64,000 nt of DNA from Brassica napus (GCF_020379485.1 NC_063436.1:23124423-23188422); one strand, 5' to 3'; positions 32,425 to 45,566 are shown, counted from the first letter of the stretch. Numbers and translations are program-made. Notes: generated by a model from the letters alone, not told the origin.

Positions 32425-34685
32425 GAAGAGATGATCAAAATTTTCAAAATTTGGGGGAGAGATGAGAGATGATCGTTCTTATCTTCTACTGTGATTGGTA
32501 TAAGTAGCAACAAAGTCAGCGATCGAGACCGGTCGGTTCAAACTTGGAGTTGAGGATTTCACGCGGCTATTTCCGGTTCAATCAGATCAACTCCGGTTTA
32601 ATTTTGTTTTTCTATTTTGTTAAAGCCAGTTAAACTCGATTTTTTTTTTTTTTTTTTTTTTCTGTAGCTTATATTTTAAAGGTGTTACTATTTCTCAAAC
32701 ACTCATCACACTTGATGGCAGGCCAAATGAATTGAGAGGTAACTCAATCATCATTATACGTGAATTGTATTCAAGCAAGTTTCATGGGGCGTATGTATTT
32801 TTTTTTTTTTGTCAACTCATGGGGCGTATGTATACAGATGAGTAATTTGAAAGTTAAAGAAAACATACGGGTCCATGTTTCGGGCATAACAGACAAGAAA
32901 CATACCGGTTCATGTTTCAGCCCATTTATCGTAAGAGCAATTCAGACCGGTCCGATCAAACTAGGTTATCTAAAAGTGTCTATATAGGCAAAAAACATAA
33001 TAAGTCAGCCAATAAAATCATAAAAAATTAAAATATTATTATACTAACAAATGATTGATGACACAACTAATAAAGTATACCAAATAAATAACTTAATTGC
33101 TAACAGATAAAAAATCCTTTAAAAAAAAACCACTTTGGTTAAATTTAGAAAAAGGAAATTGAACTAACAAAAACAAAAGAATATTTTAACTTCTACCCGG
33201 AGGTTAGGTCTGTGTCTTTAATAGATTCGGATTTAACATTTTTCTTTTATCAAAAAAAAAAACAAAACAAAAATCAATAGAACTGAAAAAATGATTATAA
33301 AAGTAATCCCCAAATCATATTGTCTTCTATATATGTCAACAACACATTTTGAATTTATCAAAATTTTAGGAACAAGTTTTAACTATAAAATATTAAATAT
33401 TCCATTTTAATCCACAATTTTTAAAAGTCTTAATAAGTAAAACATAAAAGTAAGTGTTGTATAAATGAAAAAGTGTTGAAGAAATGATTTTCTTTGTCAT
33501 CCGTATAAATGATTATATAAATACAACATTTAGAGGTGAATATGACACATCAATCAAATTTGTTTCCGGACGACTTTATGATCTTCGTAATATCACATGA
33601 GATGATTCGTAAGTATTCCAAGTGCTTTTCATAGCTTTTCTTTTTATAGTTATTTTAGTTTACCAATCATTATTTAAAAAATAATTTAAAACTACAGAGC
33701 TAAGGTTAAAATAGAAATTATATTAGCTTTAGAAATGAATTTTCTAAAGGTCTATAATTAATTATTGAAAGTTATTGATATAAATTTGCAGTTACAATAC
33801 AAAAACTTACAACATATTCCCCTCGTTCTGAAAATATTCATGTTTCAAAAAAATGTTTCAAAACATATTTTTACATTTTCAATATATCTTTTAATGGTAA
33901 AATATATATTGTTAATTGCAAAAAGATGTATCAATAATCAAAACTTAATATATTTTTAGTAAGTGCAAAAATTCTAAAATTTACATCTTTTCGAAATAGT
34001 TTTCACGAATATGTTTATTTTGATTTCGAAAGTCTTCTAGAATATGTTTATTCTGATGGCAGAAAAAAAAAACATCTTTTTGAAACAGCATTAAAAACAT
34101 CTTTTTGAAACAGCATTTATACTTGTGTTATAGACATGTTTCTTTTTGTCGACTCTCGACATGTTAATTTGTTCGATACATGATTAGCATCATAAAAGTG
34201 TACAGATTGAATTCCTTTTGTGTGCAAAATAATTGTGTTAGTCCGGTTAAGTTATTTGAGAATGGATTGTAGGTAGAACCTCGATATGTATCGAGGCTTC
34301 CAAAAATTGACGGGCAGGCCCAACCAAAGTAAGGCAAGGCCCACTCGCCTTATAGAATAATGTCCGTCAAAATTTGGAGGCACGATCCGCCGTCTCTAAA
34401 CGATCATAAGCGAATCATCCTTTTCCTCTGACAGAAACGGGTTACTCTACTTCACCACACACATCCTCCCTTTATAGCCCAATGACAAAGAACCCTTTCC
34501 CGAAACTCCCCGATGTGGGACAAATTAAGTTTCTAGTCCCCAGAGGTTTTAAGGTAATTTTTTATTATTATTTATTTATTTATTATTAACCTTTAATAAA
34601 AATAAAACCAATCAGTATGTATATTTTTATTATTAACGTCTCGAGTTTGATAGAAGAAGAATAGGAGAAGAAGCCATCTGTTTGA
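32425..34685. other. Intergenic, epoxide hydrolase promoter and AT-rich sequence
   Basis: Contains a T homopolymer of about 24 bases at 32641-32663 and a direct repeat of catggggcgtatgtat near 32784 and 32818. Short echoes of the epoxide hydrolase exon 2 end (ccggttcatgtttc) lie near 32870-32920. At about 34290-34370 an imperfect inverted repeat pairs cttccaaaaattgacgggc with gtccgtcaaaatttggaggc. This sits within a more GC-rich 300-bp block with cgatgtgggac near 34512, possibly an old solo LTR or similar. No gene was seen. Confidence 0.4.
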
Positions 34686-36377
34686 TCAACCCCCATATCT
34701 GGACTTGAGTGCCTCAGGTGGTTCTTCTTCCATGATCCCAGAACCTGTGCTGCTTAAATACTCTCTTATGGTAGTTCTTCGATCTCCCAAGAACGTGTGA
34801 TCCAGAAAGTTATTGTAAGCTTCATCTCCCAAATTCTTAGCTGCCAAGACACTGCGACCACACACACAGAAAAAACAAAGTTTGACTTTGGTAATTTTAT
34901 CTACCCATCCAACCAATTCAAGAAAACAACTTGGTACTTCATTGCTATCTCATTTCACAAAACAAGTCTGTTATCATTAGGGAGTGAGAAAGTAGAGAGT
35001 ACCAGTGTCTTAGATAGAGACGACAAGGCAAGATGTCGTCCCGCCATATCTTGTCAATGTTGAATCTTCCATAATGTTGGAAGTAAACCTCTTTGTTTCC
35101 TGCATAAAACAAAAAAAACAAGGCATATAGTTTCCACTTTTGAGATGTGTTTAGATAAGACTGAGAAGGGACCTAACCTTTGCATCTAATCCGAAAAAAC
35201 TCCTCATCACTGTATCGACCACAAAGTACCTGTTCATGTATGCCTCAGAAACTCACTTCACCGTTTAGACACGAAGTCAGCATTTAGAACAAAGATTTGT
35301 TTAAACTAACCGCAGAATGGGTGAAAGGTTTGCCTTCCAATGTTTCAGGAACAACCTATAATGTGTAAAGCAGATATAGAATGATCAGGGTTGATATCTT
35401 TTAAAACTAAGAGTAAGAGGAGGAGGAGGAGCCAAGTGACTCACAGCAAGAAAACGGAACTCAAGCTCCCTTTGTATAAAAGCAGGAATCTGTTGGAATC
35501 GTCAAGAGTCATATATATATATATAATATAATTAGATCATCATCACCAGGAGTTGTTCAAAAAAAAAAAAAAAAAAAAGATGATCATCAGCAGGATTAAT
35601 GAAGTCAAATAATGGTTTATCATACCTCAGTTTGTTTAATCTCAAAGACAGTCACTACAAGGCTCTCTCCTTCACAAGGCTCAACACTCAAGCTTGATAT
35701 CTCCTGTTTTCATCATCCACACATTCACAAAACTCAAGACTTGTTTCACATCCATCATGCAAACCCAATAGTCTGTAAAGTCTTTAACTTTATTCATTCA
35801 AAAGAGTTTTTTCCTTACAGAACATAGATGCTGTAATAAAGAAAGAAAAAAACACAAACTTTAAAACACACAGGCATTCGAGAGACCTTAGTTTGAAGAT
35901 TGGCGATGCCGCGCTCGAAGAAGATGGGAGCGGCGTGTGCGAACACTCGCCGGAAGCCTTGAAGTTTCGCGACTCTGAAATTCTCCAAATCTGGGAATGT
36001 ACTCCTCGCGCTTCTCTCTAACGAGAACATAAAATGATCACGACCGAACCATACACAATGGAAGAAGCTTTTTAAATTTACTCACCGGAGAGGAGAGAGC
36101 CGAAGCCAGTGATGGAGATACGGTTCTCCGACGAGATGAGCTTCTCGAAATCAGATTCATCTACAAGTTCCATCATCGCCTGCGGCGGATCGGGGGTGCG
36201 GATGTCGCGGGACATGGCTTTGATTGATCGACGGCGATCTTGGTTAAGCTCCGGTCTTCGGGAAGGAGAGAGAGAGGCGGTAGTGATAAGTGGAGGAGAG
36301 GAGCGTGATTTGAACGTGGTAGAGGGAAGCGCGTAGGATAAAGGTGGTGATGCGAGTGTGAGTGAGAGAGCAGTCAT
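34686..36377 (-). CDS. Plastid-type protein of unknown function, GGCT-like N-domain
   Basis: Eight exons: 36377-36086, 36017-35887, 35703-35626, 35489-35445, 35355-35311, 35229-35178, 35099-35003 and 34851-34686; 301 residues, all phases consistent. The first about 50 residues are Ser/Thr/Pro-rich with few acids, like a chloroplast transit peptide. The mature part opens with ISITGFGSLLSERSARSTFP and FRVAKLQGFRRVFAHAAPIF. The GFGSLL loop followed by RV recalls the substrate loop of gamma-glutamylcyclotransferase-like folds, but I could not assign a catalytic Glu with confidence. Later parts (FIQRELEFRFLAVVPE, RRTTIREYLSSTGSGI) are well-formed but not recognised. By position it may be the counterpart of Arabidopsis At4g16060, unverified. 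Call: real gene, function unknown. Confidence 0.8.
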
Positions 36378-36535
36378 TGGAGGAAGAAGACGTGTGAAGT
36401 GTGGAGTGAAAGCATATAATATAACGAATGTGAAAGTCCATTAACTATGATAGTTATATAACAGTATTTAAGTTGTAAATACAAAATTATCAATTTTTGC
36501 AAGCAATGGTAATGGTAATGTGTGTGGCAACAGTC
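36378..36535. other. Upstream region of the plastid-type gene
   Basis: Short AT-rich stretch; probable promoter. No element was defined. Confidence 0.3.
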
Positions 36536-37168
36536 TAGGATTGGGCACAATTACTTGTTACTTGTCTCATACCCATTATTTGATATGTATTCTCAGGTCG
36601 TCGTCAACTCAAATATCAAATCAATTGAATTTTGCTATTTACAAATACAAGGCAACTAACAAATATCGTAAAAAATGTTAACGAATCGCCTTAATATCAT
36701 TTGTTATTTGTTTTATGATTGAAAAATAATAACTAAAACATAAAAATCAAAGCCTTAAACATATATTTCTTTGTTGTAAGATGTAAATAATACTTCTTTA
36801 TCGAAATATATGTATTTTGTTCCTTTTTTTATATATTAGGTACAAATATTTTATTTGAATTAATTCTCGTGTTTTTTCTAAATCGAGTAAACAAAATAAA
36901 CTTTCATAACATTCTCTTTGATAAAATATTATATACCAAGTAATTCTTAGAAACAAAAAAAAAATATTCAAATAATTCATAAATAGTTGTACATAGTAAG
37001 TAATGAACAAGGCAATTAATTTACAAATAACATATTTTTGGACAAATACTCGAAATAACGAGTACTCAGTTTCGACAAGTCAAGTACAAATCCAAAAATT
37101 AATTATTTGTTTAAGGTAAGTCAAGTGTACGTAAAAAAAAAAGCAAGTACTCCTTGCACCCACACCTA
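36536..37168. mobile_element. Possible decayed hAT-type element
   Basis: The left end taggattgggcacaattactt and the reverse complement of the right end (taggtgtgggtgcaaggagt) resemble each other imperfectly. Flanks caacagtc and aacaatcg share most of an offset 7-bp word. The interior is AT-rich and non-coding. Boundaries are tentative. Confidence 0.3.
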
Positions 37169-38515
37169 AACAATCGTGTCATCCCCCACGAGCTCGCGTG
37201 GTCTCTTGATGATATTGATAGTGATGGTGTTGACTAAGCTTCGCAACTCTAACTCACACAAGGAGCAAACGAAACAAACTCATCACTATCGTGATCAAGA
37301 CTGTCATTATATACTTCTCACTCTCCTAGCTTTTTATTGTTAAATCGAGGAGGTTCCTTAACGGTTTAGTATTTAGACACCAAGATGAAATACAATCACA
37401 TGCACGCTCTCAAATCTCTGTCTTCACTGAGCAATTCTAGGTTTACCACTTGGTATTTTATTAAGCTATTGAATCTCTCTCATGTCCACGAATCCACTCT
37501 TGGACCAACTTAAAACATAGATATATCCGAGCAGTATCCGAGTTAACTCGAGTAGAGGCTATATCTTTAAATTTTTCCAAAATCTGTAGAGGCTTCCAAG
37601 AACAGCAGGCGCAAGTGTTGGAGGTGGACTTAGTACTCCTGTAATTAATCTACCATAAATCAAGATTGGTCCATTAAAATTTATTAACAACTTAAAGCCC
37701 ACTAGCCATTTGACCTAATGGTTGCCATTAATTCCTCTATAAATAGAAATGTCTCTCATTTTAGAGACGATGGTCTCTCTTATAACAGAATGATTTTTAA
37801 TGCTAAAACTTTTCAACTAAGTTTGTTTTGAGTATAAATTAAAAAAGTAAAAACCCAAAAAATATAACAAAAAATTATCTAAAGATTTACCTGTAATAAA
37901 ATTAGTAACATATTAAAAATGTCAAAAACAAGAAATATAATAAAAAATATATCTTATCTAATAAAAATGTAATAATAAATCTTTAGATAATTTTTATTAT
38001 ATTTTCTGGGTTTTTACATTTTTAATTTATACATGTATAATGTTGAATTAAAAAAAAATCAGACTCATATTTACAGAAATTCTTAAAAAATGTTAATTTT
38101 GAAAATTAAAGTTACTAATTTTTAGATATTATATTTTGGATTTTTTTTAATAGTAAAACCGCTCAACTATGTTTACGTAATGTAGAAACCCCTAAACTAA
38201 ATATTTACCGGTTGTAATGGTAATTATGACTTGCAAGAGTTTATTTCATTAAATAAAGTTAGTTTGAGGATTTTTTTATTAAATACTTAGTTTGGTGTTT
38301 TTTACCTAAAACAAACTTAACTAAAGGATTTTAACATTAAAAAATTCTATAGAGAAAACCCACATACAAAACATGCATTACAGATGGCTTGATTCCTTTC
38401 GAGCATACGTAGAAAGTCTCCAACGAGACACATCTATAAACACAAAACACCTCCATCATCAGTCATCACCTAGCCACAACTTCACTAACAACAAGAAACT
38501 CTGATTCCACTTCTT
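37169..38515. other. Gene-poor intergenic with a repeated motif block
   Basis: At about 37518-37600 lies a block (agatatatccgag ... gttaactcgagtagaggcta ... gtagaggcttccaagaac). A diverged copy flanks the Cassandra element at 38800-38810 and 39614-39692. The remainder is AT-rich with no recognised gene. Confidence 0.45.
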
Positions 38516-38716
38516 ACTCTGACCGGTGGCGGAGCTAGGATTTGGATTTACATGATCTATTGAGACTTGAACTCAAGACATGTGAGTAAGAGAGACAATG
38601 ACCAGTTCACTACAGCAATAACTTCATACATAAACTTAAAAACTAAAATGTTATAGATTTCATAGGGTTCACTTGACACCCCTCATTCTAAAGGTGGCTC
38701 CGCCACTGACTCTGAC
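38516..38716. mobile_element. hAT-type MITE, 185 bp, perfect 8-bp duplication
   Basis: The element body is 38524-38708. It begins cggtggcggagctagg and ends ggctccgccactg; the terminal 12 bases are inverted repeats with one mismatch. Both sides carry actctgac (38516-38523 and 38709-38716), a perfect 8-bp duplication as expected for hAT transposition. Non-coding. Confidence 0.7.
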
Positions 38717-38896
38717 TATTAGTCATAGTTTAAACACTATGTTGGATCTCCCCTCAACAACCAGTTTTATCAGGAAACACAAACTTGGAAAGTCAAAACA
38801 AAGATATATCTGTAGCATCCCGAGTTGTGATATGTGAAAAAAGGTTTAAGAGAATTGATTTGGCTACCTATGTCACCAAATTTGACTTACCTTTTC

Positions 38897-38975
38897 CGGA
38901 ACACATCCTGAAAGAACTCCAGAGTTAAGCGTGCTTGAGCTGGAGTAGTGGAAGGATGGGTGACCTATCGGGAAG
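38897..38975 (+). repeat. 5S rRNA-derived segment in the first Cassandra LTR
   Basis: The words agagttaagcgtgcttgagc and ggatgggtgacc correspond to the internal Pol III promoter region (box A, intermediate element, box C) of plant 5S rRNA. It is embedded in the LTR and is not an rRNA gene. Confidence 0.85.
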
Positions 38976-39346
38976 TGATTCGCGATAGCGTGCGAGTGAG
39001 GCCAAAGCATGGGAAAAGGTCGGGTGGTGATTGCAGGGTCAGTAAACACGAGCCTTTGGAAAATTAACGGACCGACCGCCAAACGGGATGGGGCCCACGG
39101 GCCGAGAGAGCGGGCGTGGGTGGGCCATTAGCCGTGGGCGGGTCGGGGCGTTATAAGTGGTATCAGAGCTGGTTAGCCATCTCAGTTCTGACCTGAGAGG
39201 CGTCTTGAGACCTGTCGTGGGGTGCAATGAGGACGTTGTGTTCTTTGAGAGGGGGTGAATTGTAACATCCCGAGTTGTGATATGTGAAAACAAGGCTTAA
39301 GAGAATTGATTTAGCTATCTATGTCACCAAAGTTGACTTACCTTTT

Positions 39347-39425
39347 CCGGAACACATCCTGAAAGAACTCCAGAGTTAAGCGTGCTTGAGCTGGAGTAGT
39401 GGAAGGATGGGTGACCTATCGGGAA
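39347..39425 (+). repeat. 5S rRNA-derived segment in the second Cassandra LTR
   Basis: Same 5S-like segment as in the first LTR, including gttaagcgtgcttgag and aggatgggtgacc. Confidence 0.85.
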
Positions 39426-39618
39426 GTGATTCGCGATAGCGTGCGAGTGAGGCCAAAGCATGGGAAAAGGTCGGGTGGTGATTGCAGGGTCAGTAAACAA
39501 TGATTTCGAGCCTTTGGAAAATTAACGGACCGACCGCCAAACGGGATGGGGCCCACGGGCCGAGAGAGCAGGCGTGGGTGGGCCATTAGCCGTGGGCGGG
39601 TCGGGGCGTTATAATATC

Positions 39619-42600
39619 TGAGGTTAACATTTCGAGTAGAGGCTATATAGCCTGAACTCTTCCTAAAAATATGTAGAGGCTTGCAAGAACCCACCATGCA
39701 TGCACTACAAGACTAGCTTATGCTAAACTAAAGTGTATGCATCACTATACAACATAACTAGTTTTAGGGTCAATAAGGTCTGAACATATCCTAGTTAATT
39801 AAATCCTGAAGCAAGCTACCGATCCGCTGCAATAACGAGTTAAACCAAGGTTAATATTATGCAATTTGAAACCCTGGTAGTAATATATTTTTGATGAACT
39901 TTTTACATGATTCTTTGCAGGGTATTCATGTCTACATCGTACATGCATACCAATGTATGCATGTACATGTCATGGAACTATGGAAGTATGCATGCGATGG
40001 GGTATCTGCTTTGGGAAGGTTACATTCCACTCGAAGAAGAAAAGATAAGGTTTGTTAGGGTCTGGGCTTCATTACGCCTTATATTCTCTATCATTCTTCC
40101 CGCATTGGCATCCGATTCAACTCTATTTATTATACTTCTATTTCTGCTTTCCACAAAACACTTGGCACAACACGAATTTCCACAACATTATTCTCTCATT
40201 TAGCGACCTATTCAACTCCACTATTATTCCTCTTTGCTTTTCCTCGATACTATTTAAGGATGTTTCTTTTAATGATTGTCGTTGCAAAAAACTAATACAT
40301 ATACAAGTGTTGTTTAATCTAAACTAGCATTCGTGTTAAGTTTCAAAAAAATAAACTAGCATTCGTGTTCTACCATCTTTGCAAAACAGTAATGGATACA
40401 CTTATTTTTATTATTAAAATATTAAATGTGTTCTTGATAAGTGTTAACAAAAAATTGAAAGATTAAGTTTCTAATACAAAATATGAATATTTCAGTCATA
40501 ATAAATGGCAAATCTCTATAATTAGTCCAAAACCAGTTTTGTTAAATATAGTATAAAAAGGTAAACAATAGCATTCATTAACCATGCATAAAACTAAATT
40601 AAAATTAACAAAATTTATAAAAAAAAATTATTTAAAAACTTAAAGTAAATATTTATTTAAAATTAATATGAAAGTTTATTTAAAAATAAAACAAATATTT
40701 ATTTAAAAATAATTAAAAAATAAATATAAGTTCATTTATGATAAATTTTTAAAATGGTGTAAGTGGAGAAAGTTTATCCAAATATTTATATGCGGTCAAC
40801 AAAATAGACACATGTCACAAATCCTTTTGCGAAAGAATGTAGCAGGTAAAGGAACCAATTTCTGTTTAAAAATAAAGTTCAACTTCGCATAAGATAATTT
40901 ATATTGCATCTAAAACCCTAACTTATTATATAATATGTCGATATTAATCGTTGCAAGCGTTCTAGAAAAACAAAGGCAGAAATGTTTAATACGAATTCTA
41001 TTTAAATTGATATAGTGAAATAAGCTTAATTGGTTTAACTAGGTCAAAATAATTTTTAAATTGGTAAAAATAAGTATTTAATAATAATTGTAAATTATTA
41101 AATAACTTAGATATAATAAAGTTTTATTTAAAAAAAACAATTGTATATTTATATTTTAAAATATATACCAAATTTTTATTAGATTGTAATTTTAGAAAAT
41201 TTTGAATGAATATTTTTAGTTGTTTTATTTTAATTAGTCGTCTCTTGAAGTCTTGAAGTCTTGATTCTCTATTCCTTTTTTCTTTAGTTCGACAAGGCGA
41301 ATATATAATTTTGAATGTTTTTCTTGCTTTTCGATTTTTGTTGCTTATATAGGTTCAAGAAAAAAAAAACAAAAAGAGAAAAAAAAATATTCAAAAGAAA
41401 AAAGTTATATTCGTGTTCATAGAGTTGCTAACATGGAAATGTCAAAACTCAAAACTAGATATAACTGAAAAAAAATGATCACGATGTGTCCACATGGATG
41501 AAATGATGGAGTTAGTGGATATGAACATGAAATCACCATCAAGGATTCGTTTGATTATGATGATTTTTTTTTCTTAAAAAATATGGTGATGCTTATTAAA
41601 AAAATGATTATGGAAAAATCTAAATGAAAAAATAAAATCAAATAACAAATTCGTCTTGCATGTACATATAAATACCAAACCTTATATCACTTAATTAGAA
41701 GAAGAATACGGAGTCATGAATTAGAAGAAGAAACAGGTTTTGTTGACCAAAGTAAACGATGATATAATATATCAAACCTTTAAACTTCAATTTTTGCCAA
41801 AAAAACTAATGACATAAAATATGATAACAATGATGATGCACATAAATAACTAGATAAAAAGAATATAATGTGAAATATTATTTTAATAAAAATTTAATTG
41901 AACTACTACTACCTTTATTTCAATATATAAGTAATTTTGAAAGTTTTTATTGCTTCACAATGTAAGTTGTTTTCAAAATTTTATACAAAAAAAAAATTCA
42001 TAAAATAATATTTAAAGAAGAAGTTAAATTCAAAGTTAGAAATATGATTTATCATTGTTTCTTTTCTTTCTTAAATTAAATGTTTAGGACATAAAGATGT
42101 TTTTCTAATACTTATATTTTTAAAGAAAACTACTTATACTACTAAATAGAGGAAGTATTTATGAATTGAAAAGATTACAAAGTAAATAGGCGATGGCCTA
42201 ACCCTTACTTTTAGCAATAATTCAAGTAAAATATTACAATTAAAATAATAAATAAAACAAGGAAATTTTAGTGTATATGATTTCCATGTATAATTTCTGA
42301 ATATGTTGAACGGAAACTTTTAAAGAAAATTACCGCAAATACCACATCCATAATACTATTTTTCATGTTTACACTAATCGCTTTTACCCTCACTTTTAGT
42401 GGAGGGTAAAAACACTTATACTCTTAAGGTTAACTAATTTAGACTTAGAGTTTAGAGTTGAGGGGTAAGACAAGATTTTTGGAATGTGAAATTTAGAATT
42501 TTAATAAATATATAAATAAATACTTTAAAATTTTTTTAAAAATAGTTTCAAGCATGATTTTCGATTTTCAAAAAGAAATTTTGAAAAAAAAATCAAAAAA

Positions 42601-45459
42601 GAAATTCAAATTTTTTTTTTATAAAAATGTTTGAATTTGAAAAAGTATAATTCGAAAACATAAAAAGTTACTTTTTAATTTTTATTTATTTAAATAATAA
42701 TTTAATATATATATATAGATAACAAGAGTATAACAGTTTTTTGCCATTAATGAAGACAATATTTTTTGAAAATGTCTATTTTGTGGTGGTAAAGATGAAA
42801 AGTGGTACCATAAAAATAGTAAACATAAAATTTCCCAACTTTTAAATCTTTTATTATTTTGGTCCTCTAAGCTTTTTGCCGTAAACAAATTTTTGGCATA
42901 TGAATATTTCATATATATTAATTGAGGATAATTAAAAAGTCGTAACCTTAAGTTTGTACCAACTAAAAAGAGAGTCGGCTTAGATGACAATTTAGCTTAC
43001 GTGACAGCTTAAAAATTATTTGAAAAAAATATTGATCCAAATCCAATTTACTAGAAAACATTATATTAACCCAAAATATAAGAAGCGTATATTATTTCTT
43101 TAAATAAAAGCTACAGAATTACCTAATATGATTAACATATATATGATAATTAATGACTATGAATAATAAAGATTTGATAACAATTTTTGCATACTTCTTA
43201 TTTTTGTTTAGTTTTATATTATTAAAAAAAATAAACAATCACATAACCATATAATAAGAAAATAGAAATTTTCTTATATGTTATTGTGAATTTTTTTAAA
43301 TGATTTTAAATTTAAAAAATGAGGAAACCTTATATGTTATACTTTAATTTTTTTTGAAACGGCTATAAATTATAAAAATGAGGAAACATTATATTATATA
43401 TTTTTCTTATATAAATTTTCCTTAAGCATACAATTAAAAGCATTAAAATGACATGTATCAATTCAATGGTTGATCTGAAACCTTTCAAAACTATATGAAA
43501 GATAAATGTCAAAATAATTCAACTTTGGAAAAAAACAGTACTGTTCATTTTTTCAAGAATGTGTTCGGTGGAAAAAATAAAGTTTTTGTGTCATAAGTTG
43601 TTTAATGTCCAGTCCGATCAATCCGTGATATATTAATTATAGTTTAGTTCCATAATTTTTAATAAAAATTGATACGGTCCATCGGAAAAAAATTATATAA
43701 TAACAACAAAAAACATTTTATATGTATAAATAAAATGATCAAATATATAAAAAAAATTGTCAGATAGTATATACAAATAAACTCATCTTACGCAAATTGC
43801 ATATCTTATCTTAGTATTAATTTACTTCTAAATTATTTAGGAATCAGTTTCTGTGTATAAGAAGTTTCAACTTGGCACAATATCATATCGGACAAGATAT
43901 CGATCTTCCGTTTATAATCCTAAACTATTTTCTAATTCGTAGATATTTTTATTAACGATTCTTCGTAGATTTTCTTTTTTTCTTTGAACTGGCGATTCGT
44001 AGATATTGGAATCCTTGTAAACTCTTTTTCTTTAACGAACAAAGGCGGAAAGATCACAAATATTCTTAAAATCTTGGCAAAAAAATGTATTTAATTCCTA
44101 AGTAGTAATAGTGTGGAATAAAAGCATTATATATTGGAGAACTTAATTAAATCACATAATTTCTACTACTATACTAAAATCTCTAGCTGTTTTCTAAATA
44201 GATGACAAAAATTGTTATTATAAGAGCATTTTATATTCTTTAAGTTCTACGCTTTTACGTGGTACTGAAAATTTCCATTTTGTTTTGTAACTTTTATTTT
44301 TTATGAATATGATAATCACGTTTTTAAAGTTTTCTTTGTAAAATGTCACGAAAGTGAACTTCTGAAAGCTTATGGTTCTATTCCAATTATGACTCGGGAA
44401 AACTTACGTTCAAAGAAACTTATGTAACCTAACTTGATGATGATCATCAATTAATAGTAAGTCACAAATTCTTAAGTCACTTTAATGCAAAAAATACATT
44501 GAAACAACAAATTTTGTCTAACAGTTAGTAACCAATATTTACAAATATACAATTTTTAATATTAATACTCTTTTAATAAAATACCTTACTTGAATTACTG
44601 TCAATTTGAAGATATATATGATGGACGAAAGCTGTCTGTGGAAGATATTATGTGGTCGAGAAGGAAATCATGATGAACTGCTAACTATATGTGATTTTTA
44701 ATATTATTGTTTTCAAAAAAATGATTAAAAAACTCATGGAATCTAGTTTTTACTTTTATATTTTTCAAGTTTTTAGTTTCTTCTGGTAATTCGATTTCCA
44801 TGCGTGAGTTATATCCTAGACACCTGCTGCGACCAATATGAATCAAAATTATCAGTGAAATAGAGCGATTGCTTTTGATTATAAGTTCTCTCATGTGCAC
44901 CCATAATGTTTCAAGTTCGAGTCCATCTTTTGCTTATATTTTTATTTCTATACACAGATGCACCCATTACAAAAAGATTCTAGCTTCGCCCCTGATGCAT
45001 GTGTATGCATAGTGGATTTGAATAATGAGTATATGTATGTTTTAGATATTTAAAATTAGCATTAATTTGTATAAGATAAGTAACTAATCTGAAATATGTG
45101 AATGAGCTGAATGGAGCGGACAGACCATCAAACCGTCAATGGCATTGAAGGAGATATACATTATTGAGGGAACATTGGTTAAATAAATTATTATATTCGA
45201 TTCCGTGTTCTGATGTTTACATGTATATGACAATTAATACATTTTTTATTCGGAATCTTATCATAACTTCCAACTTTATATTTTAAATCTTGGATTTCTT
45301 TTTCATCAAACGGCTGGTATTTTAAATCTTGGATAACTTCAAAGAAAACGAATGTTCGTATAGAAATGCATTATTCATAACAATATTTCATTGGAAAAGT
45401 ATAGAGAAGCTCTAGTTAAAAGTGTGTGTTGGTTCCTTTAGTTACGAATAAGCTTTGTC
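39619..45459. other. AT-rich gene desert
   Basis: Nearly 6 kb without a frame resembling a known protein. A 98-codon frame at 39907-40203 has no family resemblance and no splice support. Near 42400 and 42800 are simple A/T-rich stretches. At about 44880-44989 the sequence ends ctagcttcgcccctg; its reverse complement (caggggcgaagctag) resembles the end of the hAT MITE at 38524, so a truncated relative is likely. Confidence 0.4.
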
Positions 45460-45467
45460 TATATAAA
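45460..45467 (+). promoter_or_regulatory. TATA box of the small gene
   Basis: tatataaa-type motif within ttgtctatataaaggc, about 100 bases upstream of the start codon at 45567. This fits a transcript start near 45495. Confidence 0.6.
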
Positions 45468-45566
45468 GGCACGTTGGCTGTCTTTTACAAATCAAACATT
45501 CAAACTGAAACCAAAGATAACACAGAAAGAAAACACGTTTCTTCTCTTTATTGTGATTCATTGGCA

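Larger units (their letters stand above)
38806..39618 (+). mobile_element. Complete Cassandra-type TRIM retrotransposon
   Basis: Cassandra elements are short non-coding LTR retrotransposons whose LTRs carry 5S rRNA sequence. Here the LTRs are 38811-39155 (345 bp) and 39261-39613 (353 bp). The second has about 8 extra bases (near 39500) and a few substitutions. The primer binding site tggtatcagagc is at 39158-39169, and a purine tract, gagagggggtgaat, at 39247-39260. The 5-bp duplication atatc flanks it at 38806-38810 and 39614-39618. Internal length is only 105 bp with no coding capacity. LTR ends are tg...ta rather than tg...ca. Confidence 0.92.

Noticed and set aside
32868..32925. Short copies of the epoxide hydrolase exon 2 end (gtccatgtttcg)
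   Set aside because: Only about 15-20 bases match each time, too short to claim a pseudogene or duplication.
34290..34570. Possible solo LTR or MITE with cgatgtgggac motif
   Set aside because: There is an inverted repeat inside, but no TG...CA ends or flanking duplication could be fixed.
38897..39425. Two apparent 5S rRNA genes
   Set aside because: Both are truncated and lie at equal positions inside paired LTRs with primer site and target duplication, so they are Cassandra LTR parts.
39907..40203. 98-codon open frame
   Set aside because: No family resemblance, no promoter or splice context, next to a short repeat (catgcataccaatgtatgcatg-type palindrome); probably chance.
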